60,904 bases of DNA. It comes from Candidatus Heteroclostridium caecigallinarum (GTDB lineage: Bacteria > Bacillota > Clostridia > Christensenellales > CAG-314). The position numbers were made by a program, and so were the translations under genes. The stretch lies in NCBI GenBank assembly GCA_904419725.1, contig CAJFSP010000003.1, positions 97,139-158,042 of the forward strand, given 5' to 3'. Below are positions 7,871 to 18,438 of this stretch, one piece after another; position 1 is the first letter of the stretch, and the number at the start of each line of letters is the position of its first letter. A model generated the notes under the pieces. That model saw only the letters and a program-made list of their open reading frames with translations. It was not told where the DNA came from and made no database searches.

Positions 7871-9292
7871 ATGTTTAAAAAATTTTATCTGAGCAAAAAA
7901 GAAGTGACGAATACGGTGGCGGCGATGGCGTTGCTGTTCGCGCTGACAAGCGTTATTTGTTATTTCGTGTATTTGTTCGGCGACGACCTGACTGCATGGC
8001 AATGGGTGAGATTTCTCGGAGTCAATCTTCTGCTTGTCGCCGTGTTCGGGATTTATCTGTACTGCGCCGATATCGAAATACTTCACAGCGCCAAGAAACT
8101 TTACGCCATATGCCTGATTATGGTGTTCGGCCTTGCCGTTTATGTCATCATTGACAAATGGGTATCGCCTTACGCCGTGCCGTACGCCTTTATACCGCTG
8201 ACCTGCGGGCTTATTTTCAGCCGCAAATCGGGCTTTATTTCTTCGCTTATAATCGTCATGTCCATGTTTTTCGGACAGGCGTTTTCCGAAATAGTCACGA
8301 CGTCGTACATTCCGCTGTTTGTAGGCGTGTGTTCGTCCATTTTGTCGTCGTATATGCTCAGCAACCAGAACAAACGCATCAACTACATAGGCGTGGCGGT
8401 GGTGCTTGCCGTGCTCACATGCCTAAGCAATCTTATGCTTACGCTTGCGGTGGACGAAGAAGCGAGCCTGCTGTTTGTCGTCGTTTACAGTCTGCTGAGC
8501 GGTCTTGTGTCGGTGGCGCTGTTTATGCTGGTCGTGCCTGTGCTTGACAGCATATTCAACTTTGTCACGGACTTCCGGCTGGCGGAACTCACCGCGACGG
8601 ACGCCCCGCTCATGAAGCGCATGTTCGAGGAGGCGCCGGGCACATTCAACCATTGCCTTACGGTGGCCAATTACACCGAGGCGTGTGCCAGCGCGATAGG
8701 CGCGAACACCTATCTGGCGAGGGCGGCGGCTTATTACCACGATATAGGCAAACTCAAAAATCCGCAGTATTACAGCGAAAACCAGACAGACGGGCACAAC
8801 CCGCATGACGAGATTACGCCCGAGCTGTCCACGTCGCTTATCAAAAAGCACGTTTCCAACGGACTGCTCATAGCCAAGGAATACCGCCTGCCGGACATGT
8901 TCGGCGTTTTTATAAAAGAACATCACGGTACAATGCCGATACAGTTCTTTTACAGCAAAGCGCAGAAATATACCGACGGCACTTTGGACGACACGGGCTT
9001 CCGTTATGACGGACCTACGCCGTCCAACAAGATTTCGGCGATACTCATGATTTGCGACGCCAGCGAGGCGGCGCTCAGGGCGCTGTCGGTGGACGACAGA
9101 ATGAAAGCCGAGCAGATTGTCGGCAATATCATAAACGACAGGCTCAAATATCACCAGTTTGACAACTGCGATATCACGATGAAAGAACTCAACATCATTA
9201 AAGAAACCATCGTGACAGTGTATGTCGGCATCAGCCACAAGAGGATAGTTTATCCTAACCAGAAAAAGAACGATGAAAGTAAAGCTGAGTAA
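7871..9292 (+). CDS. 7TM-HD phosphohydrolase, short PgpH/YqfF-like
   Basis: A 473-residue membrane HD protein. Several hydrophobic segments fill about residues 15-235. The HD domain follows, with GTFNHCLTVANYTEACASAIGA, AAAYYHDIGKLKNPQYYSENQ and IKEHHGTMPIQFFYSKA, strongly resembling the c-di-AMP phosphodiesterase domain of PgpH. PgpH/YqfF is usually about 700 residues and has a large extracellular domain between the first and second membrane helices; that domain is absent here. The phoH-ybeY context is the one expected for yqfF. The c-di-AMP role is inferred. It overlaps ybeY by 20 bases. Confidence 0.85.
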   Translation: MFKKFYLSKKEVTNTVAAMALLFALTSVICYFVYLFGDDLTAWQWVRFLGVNLLLVAVFGIYLYCADIEILHSAKKLYAICLIMVFGLAVYVIIDKWVSPYAVPYAFIPLTCGLIFSRKSGFISSLIIVMSMFFGQAFSEIVTTSYIPLFVGVCSSILSSYMLSNQNKRINYIGVAVVLAVLTCLSNLMLTLAVDEEASLLFVVVYSLLSGLVSVALFMLVVPVLDSIFNFVTDFRLAELTATDAPLMKRMFEEAPGTFNHCLTVANYTEACASAIGANTYLARAAAYYHDIGKLKNPQYYSENQTDGHNPHDEITPELSTSLIKKHVSNGLLIAKEYRLPDMFGVFIKEHHGTMPIQFFYSKAQKYTDGTLDDTGFRYDGPTPSNKISAILMICDASEAALRALSVDDRMKAEQIVGNIINDRLKYHQFDNCDITMKELNIIKETIVTVYVGISHKRIVYPNQKKNDESKAE

Positions 9293-9749
9293 CGCGCCGC
9301 GCGGCTGCGGGAAACTGCTGAAAAGGGTGGCGGACGGGGCGGCATCCTTCCTGGGACAGCCGGACTGCCTGAGCGTGACGGCGGCGTTTGTCGGCGCCGA
9401 CGAAATAAAGTCGCTCAACGCCGCGTACAGAAACGTCGACAAAGTTACTGACGTGCTGAGTTTTCCGTCGATTGAAAACGACGGGCACGGGGTGATAGTT
9501 CCGTCGGAACATCCTTTCGAAACCGACCCGAAGACAGGTCTTTTGGACATAGGGGACATATTTATCTGCCACGACGTGGCGAAAGCCCAGGCGAAAGAAT
9601 ACGGGCACGGCATTGAAAGGGAAACGGCGTTTTTGTTTCTGCACGGGCTGCTTCATCTTTTGGGGTATGACCACATGACGGCAATTCAGGAAGAAGAAAT
9701 GACGGCGGCGCAGGAAAGCATACTGTCGGCGCTGGATATACAGAGGTAA
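9273..9749 (+). CDS. ybeY: Endoribonuclease YbeY (rRNA maturation)
   Basis: A 158-residue YbeY. The zinc-binding signature HGLLHLLGYDH places His124, His128 and His134 as metal ligands, and the VTDVLSFPS block is also present. YbeY is a single-strand endoribonuclease acting in 16S rRNA 3'-end maturation and ribosome quality control. It starts inside the end of the HD gene and is followed by era after one base. In Bacillus dgkA and cdd lie between ybeY and era; neither is present here. Confidence 0.94.
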   Translation: MKVKLSNAPRGCGKLLKRVADGAASFLGQPDCLSVTAAFVGADEIKSLNAAYRNVDKVTDVLSFPSIENDGHGVIVPSEHPFETDPKTGLLDIGDIFICHDVAKAQAKEYGHGIERETAFLFLHGLLHLLGYDHMTAIQEEEMTAAQESILSALDIQR

Positions 9750-9750
9750 T

Positions 9751-10653
9751 ATGGAAAATTTCAGGTCGGGCTTTATCGCCCTGGTGGGAAAACCAAACGC
9801 GGGGAAATCCACTTTGCTTAACTCGCTGGTCAGGCAGAAAGTGTCAATCGTCAGCCCGAAACCGCAGACAACGCGCAACAAGATTCTGGGCATATGGACG
9901 CAGGACGACTGCCAGATGGTGTTTGTGGACATGCCCGGCATAATCAAGCCCAAAAACACGCTGGGCAAATATATGGAAAAGAGCATCGACAGCGGCGTGA
10001 GAGACGTCGATTGCGTGGTTTTCGTCACAGACGGGCACAAAGGCATATCCGATGACGACGTCGCTCTCATGACCAGATATTCGGCGGGTGGCGCGCCTAT
10101 GGTGGTGGTCGTTACCAAGACGGATATCTGTCAGCCCGAAACGCTCATGACCCAGCTCGCCAAACTCAACGGACTGCCGTTTGTCGGCGAGGTTTACTGC
10201 GTGAGCGCGAAACGCAATAAAAACATCGACATGCTCAAAGACGGGCTTAAAAAATACCTCAAAGACGACGTGAAATATTTTGACGACGACGACGTTACCG
10301 ACAAATCGCAGAGGTTTCTCGCCGCGGAGATTATCAGGGAAAAAATCCTTTTGCTGTGCGACGACGAAATACCGCACGGTGTGGGCGTGACCATAAACAA
10401 GATGACTTACGACAAAGTCAAAAAAATGTGGGATATCGACGCCAACATTATAGTGGAAAAAGCCAGCCACAAACCCATTATCATTGGCAAACAGGGCAGA
10501 ATGCTTAAACAAATAGGTTCTTACGCCAGAGAAGGGCTGGAAAAAATGCTGCAGGCGAAAGTTTATCTCGCGCTGTGGATAAAGATAAAGGAAGACTGGC
10601 GAAACAGCGACTTTATGCTTAAAGAAATAGGCTACGACAAAAAGGAACTGTGA
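9751..10653 (+). CDS. era: GTPase Era
   Basis: A 300-residue Era GTPase that binds the 3' end of 16S rRNA during 30S assembly. It has G1 GKPNAGKST (13-21), a PQTTRNKILGI switch region, G3 DMPG, G4 TKTD and G5 SAK. A C-terminal KH domain carries the IIGKQGRMLKQIG loop. Length and order are normal. It is part of the ybeY-era-yqzL-recO run. Confidence 0.97.
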   Translation: MENFRSGFIALVGKPNAGKSTLLNSLVRQKVSIVSPKPQTTRNKILGIWTQDDCQMVFVDMPGIIKPKNTLGKYMEKSIDSGVRDVDCVVFVTDGHKGISDDDVALMTRYSAGGAPMVVVVTKTDICQPETLMTQLAKLNGLPFVGEVYCVSAKRNKNIDMLKDGLKKYLKDDVKYFDDDDVTDKSQRFLAAEIIREKILLLCDDEIPHGVGVTINKMTYDKVKKMWDIDANIIVEKASHKPIIIGKQGRMLKQIGSYAREGLEKMLQAKVYLALWIKIKEDWRNSDFMLKEIGYDKKEL

Positions 10654-10716
10654 TTTACAAAAAACCGTAAATAATAACGGCGTTTCCCGCGCATACTGTC
10701 TGTAAGGGGGCGCATT

Positions 10717-10812
10717 ATGAAAAATCACGACGCCGACGTAGTCTGGAAACTGTTTGAGAGCACGGGAAACCCCGTGTATTATTGCCTGTATGAACGGCTC
10801 AGGGAAAAATGA
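10717..10812 (+). CDS. yqzL: YqzL-like small protein
   Basis: A 31-residue ORF with GGGGG eight bases before its ATG, and its stop overlapping the recO start (ATGA). Its core, VVWKLFESTGNPVYYCLYERL, resembles the Bacillus YqzL family (WKVFSMTGNIDAYLLYKE-type), which also lies between era and recO. The position, ribosome site and coupling make it a real gene despite its size. Function is unknown for the family. Confidence 0.75.
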   Translation: MKNHDADVVWKLFESTGNPVYYCLYERLREK

Positions 10813-11528
10813 CGGAAATCGTAACCGACGCCGTCGTGCTGCGCGCGATGGATTTCAGGGACAACGACAAAATAATATTTTTGCTTTCGCCGACGGAAGG
10901 TAAAATCTCCGCCGTGCTGAAAGGCGTGAAAAAGGCTGCCGCAAAACTCAAATACGCGGGAGAGCCTTTTTGTTTTGCCGAGTTTACGCTGGCAAGGCGG
11001 GGCGGCATGGCGACTGTAGCCGGCTGCGCCCAGAAAGAGAGCTTTTTCGGGCTGCGGCAGGACGTGGAAGCTTATTACTGCGGCAGCGCCGTAATGGAAA
11101 TAGCCTCGGTATTTTCAGCCGAGGGGCAGGGCGACCCCGAACTGTTCGGCGACGTCATACGCGCGCTGGAAAGGCTTTCGGAGGGCGGCGACAAAAAAAT
11201 CACGCTGATAACTTACATACTCGCCGTGCTGGAAAACTTCGGGCAGAAGCCGGTCTTCGGCCGTTGCGCCGAGTGCGGCGCGATTAACCCCGCGTTTTTC
11301 GATTTTTCCGCCGGCGGCGCGCTTTGCGCCGCTCACGCCGGACCTTACGCTTCTTCTCTTGACGCCGCCGCCGACAAAGTCATCGCCGCCGCCGACGAAT
11401 ATTCCGACAGACCCGGCGCCTACCGCTGCGGCGACGTGCCGGCAAAAAAAGCGCTCGCGCTTCTGGCGGATGTGTTTTCGCGCAACTTCAAAAAAATCAA
11501 AAGCCTTGAACAACTTTTGCTGCTGTGA
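10809..11528 (+). CDS. recO: DNA repair protein RecO
   Basis: A 239-residue RecO. The N-terminal OB fold begins TDAVVLRAMDFRDNDKIIFLLSPTEGKISAVLKGVKK. A C-terminal zinc region has CAECG, then GGALCAAH in place of the second Cys pair. RecO works with RecR and RecF to load RecA at single-strand gaps. Translation is coupled to yqzL. It is the last gene of the yqfC-recO run and a strong terminator follows. Confidence 0.92.
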   Translation: MTEIVTDAVVLRAMDFRDNDKIIFLLSPTEGKISAVLKGVKKAAAKLKYAGEPFCFAEFTLARRGGMATVAGCAQKESFFGLRQDVEAYYCGSAVMEIASVFSAEGQGDPELFGDVIRALERLSEGGDKKITLITYILAVLENFGQKPVFGRCAECGAINPAFFDFSAGGALCAAHAGPYASSLDAAADKVIAAADEYSDRPGAYRCGDVPAKKALALLADVFSRNFKKIKSLEQLLLL

Positions 11529-11558
11529 GCCGGACGTCTGCCGTCCGGCTGTTTTTTT
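11528..11558 (+). terminator. Terminator after recO
   Basis: AGCCGGAC and GTCCGGCT pair, followed by GTTTTTTT; the hairpin begins at the stop codon. Confidence 0.9.
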
Positions 11559-11579
11559 GCTAAAAATTTCTATTTAGCA

Positions 11580-11618
11580 TTGATTTTTTTTATTTTATAC
11601 ACTAAAATATATTTAGTG
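11580..11618 (+). promoter_or_regulatory. ppdK promoter with overlapping dyad
   Basis: TTGATT and TAAAAT are 17 bases apart. The -10 lies within a perfect inverted repeat, CACTAAA (11600-11606) and TTTAGTG (11612-11618), which is placed to act as an operator. The regulator is unknown. Confidence 0.65.
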
Positions 11619-11650
11619 AAAATTGTAATTCAATTCACAAGGAGAGTATT

Positions 11651-14332
<2,682 letters not shown>

Positions 14333-14357
14333 TAAACAGCCTTAAAAAAACAGAGCG

Positions 14358-14389
14358 AACCCGTTCCGTCGGAACGGGTTTGTTTTTTT
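14358..14389 (+). terminator. Terminator of ppdK
   Basis: A 10-bp stem (AACCCGTTCC with its complement) and GTC loop are followed by GTTTTTTT. Confidence 0.92.
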
Positions 14390-14418
14390 GCCTTAAAACC
14401 GTGCTGCCGGAACGAGGC

Positions 14419-14459
14419 TTGCGCCGCCGCGGCAACCGTGTTATAATGCCCGCGGCGGC
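14419..14459 (+). promoter_or_regulatory. Promoter flanked by a 10-bp inverted repeat
   Basis: TTGCGC and TATAAT are spaced 17 bases. GCCGCCGCGG (14423-14432) and CCGCGGCGGC (14450-14459) form a perfect inverted repeat around the -10, so a repressor site is plausible. Confidence 0.55.
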
Positions 14460-14482
14460 AAAGGATATAGGAGGGGCGTAAA

Positions 14483-15169
14483 ATGGAGTGGAAAAAATTT
14501 CTGCTTGACAACATTGACAGACTGCGCGTCACGGAAAAAGGACGGGACAGAGTAGGGAAAAATCTGCGCGACGGCACAGACGTTCTGGAATACTGCAAGC
14601 AAAAAATCGCCGATGTGAACAGCGTCGTTTACCGCCAGGGCAAAAATCTGTATTGTGAAACCGACGGTCTGACAATCACCGTCAACGCTTCTTCCTTTAC
14701 GATAATTACCGCGCGCGTCAGCGGTGCGGGGTGTAGTCCTAAACGATTCGGCGCGGCTGAAAAAGAAAAAACCGTAAGGCGCTGGTTCGGCATGTGGACG
14801 GAAGGGCGGCGCGACGACCTCCGCGGGATTTTCAGCGACGACGTCGTTTACACTGAAAGCTGGGGACCGCGTTACGAAGGCTTAGACCGTGTGCGTCTGT
14901 GGTTTGACGAGTGGAATACGCGCGGCAGGGTGGACGTTTGGGACATAAAATGGTTTATGCACGGCGGTGAACGCACAGTCGTCCGCTGGTATTTCGAAAA
15001 TACCATGGGCGGCGGCGCGCAGGAAAAATTCGACGGCGTGTCGGTGGTTGTGTGGAAGGACTGCAAAATTCTTTGCCTGACGGAATTCGGCTGCTCGGCG
15101 GATAATTACGACCCGTATGAAAACGGCGGAGAGCCGGTGTTCAGGCACGCGGAACATTTGTGGTTCTGA
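14483..15169 (+). CDS. DUF3781 / SnoaL-like (NTF2 fold) fusion protein
   Basis: A 228-residue protein that appears to join two small families. Residues ~1-85 resemble DUF3781: FLLDNIDRLRVTEKGRDRVGKNL, then ITVNASSFTIITAR. Residues ~95-228 resemble the NTF2-like SnoaL fold: VRRWFGMWTEGRRDDLRGIF, TESWGPRYEGLDRVRLWFDEW and a conserved EFGCS end. The halves are joined in frame by a short Lys/Glu linker. GGAGGGG lies eight bases before the ATG. No catalytic function is claimed; NTF2-like folds bind small hydrophobic ligands or act as isomerases. Monocistronic. Confidence 0.7.
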   Translation: MEWKKFLLDNIDRLRVTEKGRDRVGKNLRDGTDVLEYCKQKIADVNSVVYRQGKNLYCETDGLTITVNASSFTIITARVSGAGCSPKRFGAAEKEKTVRRWFGMWTEGRRDDLRGIFSDDVVYTESWGPRYEGLDRVRLWFDEWNTRGRVDVWDIKWFMHGGERTVVRWYFENTMGGGAQEKFDGVSVVVWKDCKILCLTEFGCSADNYDPYENGGEPVFRHAEHLWF

Positions 15170-15200
15170 CAAAAAATTTTAAAAATCCGCCCAAAAGGGG

Positions 15201-15257
15201 TTGACAAACGGGAAGCCGCGGCATATAATACCCTTGAACAGTTGAAGAATTGTTCAA
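15201..15257 (+). promoter_or_regulatory. arsR promoter and metal-sensor operator
   Basis: Consensus TTGACA and TATAAT are spaced 17 bases. Immediately after lies an inverted repeat, TTGAACA (15234-15240) and TGTTCAA (15251-15257), typical of SmtB/CzrA-type operators. The repressor would bind over the start of transcription. Confidence 0.8.
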
Positions 15258-15267
15258 ATGAAAAAAG

Positions 15268-15615
15268 ATGAAAGAAGATTTGACGAGAAAAGAGCGGGAC
15301 GAAAAGAGCGTAAGGGACGCGTTGCCGGGCGACGACGCCATATATAACGTGGCGCAGTTGTTCAAGGTTTTCGGCGACCCGACGAGAGCCAAAATACTCA
15401 GTTGTTTGCAGGTCATGCCCATGAACGTGGGCGAAATCGCCGAAGTGGTGGATATGAGCATATCCGCCGTGTCGCACCAGCTGAGAGTGCTCAGAAGCGC
15501 GAAACTCGTCCGCGGCGAGAAACTTGGCAAAGAAGTCAAATATTCGCTTGACGACGACCACGTTACGCAGATTCTGCAATGCGGTTTGGCGCACGTGGAC
15601 GAAGAACGGCAGTAA
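15268..15615 (+). CDS. ArsR-family Zn/Cd-sensing repressor (SmtB/CzrA type)
   Basis: A 115-residue winged-helix repressor. The HTH reads MNVGEIAEVVDMSISAVSHQLRVLRSAKLV. The C-terminal helix carries Asp96, His98, His109 and Glu112 with exactly the D-x-H-x10-H-x2-E spacing of the alpha-5 zinc sites in SmtB and CzrA. The N-terminal Cys ligands of CadC-type sensors are not evident, so Zn(II) is the likeliest signal. Adjacent genes encode a metal-binding HMA protein and a Zn/Cd-type P1B ATPase, and matching dyads precede both transcription units. Confidence 0.88.
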   Translation: MKEDLTRKERDEKSVRDALPGDDAIYNVAQLFKVFGDPTRAKILSCLQVMPMNVGEIAEVVDMSISAVSHQLRVLRSAKLVRGEKLGKEVKYSLDDDHVTQILQCGLAHVDEERQ

Positions 15616-15651
15616 CAGCGGGGCTCCGCCCCGTTATTTAACGGGAAATAT

Positions 15652-15667
15652 TTGAATAATTGTTCAA
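15652..15667 (+). promoter_or_regulatory. Second ArsR-type operator
   Basis: TTGAATAATTGTTCAA is a palindrome with one mismatch and repeats the half-sites of the operator ahead of arsR. It lies 44 bases before the HMA gene, so the same repressor probably controls both units. Between them a GGGGC-TCC-GCCCC hairpin with few T's may terminate weakly. Confidence 0.65.
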
Positions 15668-15710
15668 TAAACTAAACGTTCAAATTTTCATCGACGACGG
15701 AGGAAACATT

Positions 15711-15929
15711 ATGAAAAAGACATTCAGAATGCGTGATTTGGACTGCGCCAACTGCGCCGCCAAAATGGAAAGGGCAATCAACAAAATCGACGGCGTTAAC
15801 CAAGCGACGATTAGTTTTATGACACAGAAACTCATTATCGACGCCGACGAAGCCAGGTTTGAGGAAATCATGGAGCAGGTTGTCAAAGCCTGCAAAAAGG
15901 TGGAATCGGGCTGCGAAATAGTGAGATGA
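15711..15929 (+). CDS. Heavy-metal-associated (HMA) domain protein
   Basis: A 72-residue single HMA domain with the metal motif DLDCANCAAKMERAI (CxxC). It would bind one metal ion and hand it to the ATPase encoded nine bases downstream, which lacks its own N-terminal HMA domain. The ATG is eight bases after GGAGG; a longer reading would start inside the operator. The DCANC variant is common in the Zn/Cd branch. Metal choice is inferred from context. Confidence 0.85.
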   Translation: MKKTFRMRDLDCANCAAKMERAINKIDGVNQATISFMTQKLIIDADEARFEEIMEQVVKACKKVESGCEIVR

Positions 15930-15938
15930 CGGTGTTTT

Positions 15939-17882
15939 ATGAAGTCACTGAGCAAAAAGGAACGTAAAAATCTCATACGCATAATCATCGCTTTGGCGGC
16001 TTTCGTCATTGTTTTTGCGCTGGACAAAATCATCACGCTGGCGGAGGTGTTCGGCGGCGAGGGGGGCTGGCTGTTTCCTTTCGCGCTTTATCTGGTGATT
16101 TATCTGGTCATAGGTTACGACGTGCTGTGGCGCGCGGTTACCAACATCTGCCACGGCCAGGTGTTTGACGAAAACTTCCTTATGTGTATTGCCACCGTCG
16201 GGGCGTTTGCCCTTGCCATATACAGGGGCGTGACGGGGCAGGCGATAGAGGGCTTTGACGAAGCGTGCGCCGTGCTGCTGTTTTATCAGGTGGGCGAGTT
16301 TTTCCAGACATACGCCACGGGTAAATCCAGAAAGTCTATTTCGAAACTCATGGATATACGCCCGGATTACGCCAACGTGCTGCGCGGCGGCAGAACCGAA
16401 CGCGTTTATCCCGACGAAGTCGCCGTGGGCGAGACAATAGTCGTCAACCCGGGTGAAAAAGTGCCGATGGACGGCATTGTGGTGAAAGGGCAGACGACGC
16501 TCGACACAAAAGCGCTGACCGGCGAGTCTTTGCCGAGAGACATAGGCGAAGGCTGCGAAATCATCAGCGGCAGCGTCAACATGACTTCGCAAATCGAAGT
16601 GGAAGTGAAAAAAGAGTTTTACGACTCGACCGTGTCGAAAATTCTCGACCTGGTGGAAAACGCCGCGGCGCAAAAATCCAAGGCGGAAAATTTCATCACC
16701 AAGTTTGCCAAATATTACACGCCGATTGTCGTCATTGTGGCGGCACTGCTTGCCGTCGTGCCGGGGCTGGTCACGGGCGACTGGTCCACATGGATATACC
16801 GCGCGCTGAGCTTTCTGGTAGTGTCGTGCCCGTGCGCCCTGGTGATATCCATTCCGCTGTCGTTCTTCGCGGGGATAGGGGCGGCGTCGAGATACGGCAT
16901 ATTGGTGAAAGGCTCGAACTATCTGGAAAAATTCAACAACGCGGATATATTCGTGTTTGACAAAACCGGCACGCTGACAAAAGGCAATTTCGCCGTAACG
17001 GAAGTGCTGCCGGCGGACAAGAAAGAAGAAGTGCTGGCTCTTGCCGCCGTGGCGGAAAAAGACTCGGCGCACCCGATAGCGGTATCGATACGCGAGTGTT
17101 ACGGCAAAGAGGCTGCCGGCGGATACACCCTTACAAACATCGCCGGGCACGGTGTCGTTGCGAGCAAAGGCGGAGACGTGATTTGCTGCGGCAACGAAAA
17201 ACTCATGCGCGACAAGGGCATAGATTTCAAAGAGCACCCGGGCGTGGGCACGGTGGTGTACGTCGCCAGAAACGGAAAGTTCGAGGGCTCGCTTCTCATT
17301 GCCGACCAAATCAAGGAAGAAGCCGCGCCAATGGTGCGCGAACTGACGGACATGGGCTGCGCAACGGTAATGCTGACGGGCGACAACGACGCCATAGCAA
17401 GCAGGGTCGCGGCGCAAATAGGTGTTACGTCGTACAAGGCGTCGCTGCTGCCGCAGGACAAGGTCACGGAAGTGGAAAAAATGCTTGCCGCAAAGAAAGA
17501 CGGCGACGTGCTGTGCTTTGTGGGCGACGGCATAAACGACGCGCCGGTGCTTATGCGCTCGGATATCGGTATAGCCATGGGCGGCGTGGGCAGCGACGCC
17601 GCGATCGAGGCGGCGGACATAGTGCTTATGCACGATCAGCTGAAAGGCATTTCGCTGGCGAAACGCATCGCCAGAAAGACGATGGCGATAGTCAAGGAAA
17701 ATATCGTGTTTTCACTCGTTATTAAAATAGCGATACTCGCGCTGTCGGCGCTTGGCATAACAAACATGTGGTTTGCAGTGTTCGGCGACGTGGGCGTGGC
17801 GGTGCTGGCTATTCTCAACGCCATGCGCGTCAACTCCAATTATCACAAAAAGTCGCCGGGCGCTTTGCCCGAGGCGGCGTGA
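15939..17882 (+). CDS. Zn2+/Cd2+-type P1B ATPase
   Basis: A 647-residue metal-exporting ATPase. The transmembrane metal motif is CPCALVIS (Cys297-Pro-Cys299), as in the ZntA/CadA branch. The phosphorylated Asp341 lies in DKTGTLTKG; TGES and GDGINDAPVL are also present. There is no N-terminal HMA domain; that part is the separate gene just upstream. It is expected to pump Zn2+, Cd2+ or Pb2+ out of the cell across the plasma membrane under control of the adjacent ArsR. The ribosome site is weak, suggesting coupling to the HMA gene. Confidence 0.92.
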   Translation: MKSLSKKERKNLIRIIIALAAFVIVFALDKIITLAEVFGGEGGWLFPFALYLVIYLVIGYDVLWRAVTNICHGQVFDENFLMCIATVGAFALAIYRGVTGQAIEGFDEACAVLLFYQVGEFFQTYATGKSRKSISKLMDIRPDYANVLRGGRTERVYPDEVAVGETIVVNPGEKVPMDGIVVKGQTTLDTKALTGESLPRDIGEGCEIISGSVNMTSQIEVEVKKEFYDSTVSKILDLVENAAAQKSKAENFITKFAKYYTPIVVIVAALLAVVPGLVTGDWSTWIYRALSFLVVSCPCALVISIPLSFFAGIGAASRYGILVKGSNYLEKFNNADIFVFDKTGTLTKGNFAVTEVLPADKKEEVLALAAVAEKDSAHPIAVSIRECYGKEAAGGYTLTNIAGHGVVASKGGDVICCGNEKLMRDKGIDFKEHPGVGTVVYVARNGKFEGSLLIADQIKEEAAPMVRELTDMGCATVMLTGDNDAIASRVAAQIGVTSYKASLLPQDKVTEVEKMLAAKKDGDVLCFVGDGINDAPVLMRSDIGIAMGGVGSDAAIEAADIVLMHDQLKGISLAKRIARKTMAIVKENIVFSLVIKIAILALSALGITNMWFAVFGDVGVAVLAILNAMRVNSNYHKKSPGALPEAA

Positions 17883-17891
17883 AATAAAACA

Positions 17892-17918
17892 AAACGCGGC
17901 GTTACGCCGCGTTTTTTT
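17892..17918 (+). terminator. Terminator after the Zn/Cd ATPase
   Basis: AACGCGGC and GCCGCG(TT) pair around a GTTAC loop, followed by a T7 run. It may also serve the convergent merR gene. Confidence 0.9.
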
Positions 17919-17930
17919 GTTTGCCGTTTG

Positions 17931-18335
17931 TCATTCATTTACACCGCGTGGCAGCAGGTTGCTGACGTATGGGGTTTTGCCCGCCGTTACGTCGTCGTAA
18001 AACTTTTGTTTTGCGTCTATATAAAAAAGGCATTCGTCTATCGTCCGCCTTTCGCGGAGCAGCAGCGCTTTTTTTTCGTCAAGCATTTTTTTCCGCTGCG
18101 GTATGGTGCTTTGCCCTTCGAGACACATTTCCGTGTACGCCAGCATTTCGTTTATGCCCATGCCGCAGTTTTTAAGGCAGTTCAGCCCTTTTATCCATTC
18201 CACATCCCTGTCGTCAAACACGCGATAATTGTTTTCGCCGCGTTTTACGTTTGGCACGAGCCCTTTGTTGCAGTAGAATTTGAGTGTTTCGTATGTAAGC
18301 CCCGTCATTTCGCAAACTTTTTTCATCGTATACAT
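17931..18335 (-). CDS. MerR-family transcriptional regulator
   Basis: A 134-residue MerR protein. The N-terminal winged HTH reads MKKVCEMTGLTYETLKFYCNKGLVP, then YRVFDDRDVEWIKGL. A coiled-coil dimerisation helix follows (QRKKMLDEKKALLLRERRTIDECL). It has no pair of Cys metal ligands like MerR/ZntR and looks more like the subgroup that governs aldo/keto reductases and redox enzymes. It diverges from such a gene, and the region between carries a MerR-style 19-bp-spacer promoter. GAGG precedes the ATG. The inducer is unknown. Confidence 0.88.
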   Translation of the reverse strand: MYTMKKVCEMTGLTYETLKFYCNKGLVPNVKRGENNYRVFDDRDVEWIKGLNCLKNCGMGINEMLAYTEMCLEGQSTIPQRKKMLDEKKALLLRERRTIDECLFYIDAKQKFYDDVTAGKTPYVSNLLPRGVNE

Positions 18336-18365
18336 AAAAAACCTCGTGAAATTTATGAAAAGTTC

Positions 18366-18396
18366 TTGACCGGTAGTAACTACCGAGTTTTACAAT
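18366..18396 (+). promoter_or_regulatory. MerR-type promoter with 19-bp spacer
   Basis: TTGACC and TACAAT are 19 bases apart, the over-long spacer typical of MerR-activated promoters. The spacer holds the perfect dyad CGGTAGT-A-ACTACCG (18371-18385). It reads towards the aldo/keto reductase. Confidence 0.88.
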
Positions 18397-18438
18397 TTCA
18401 TTATAAATCGGCGGATTGAATCCGTCAAGGAGGTTTTT

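Noticed and set aside
15945..17633. Long minus-strand ORF opposite the Zn/Cd ATPase (562 codons)
   Set aside because: The plus strand encodes a complete P-type ATPase with all motifs; the opposite frame is His/Arg-rich noise.
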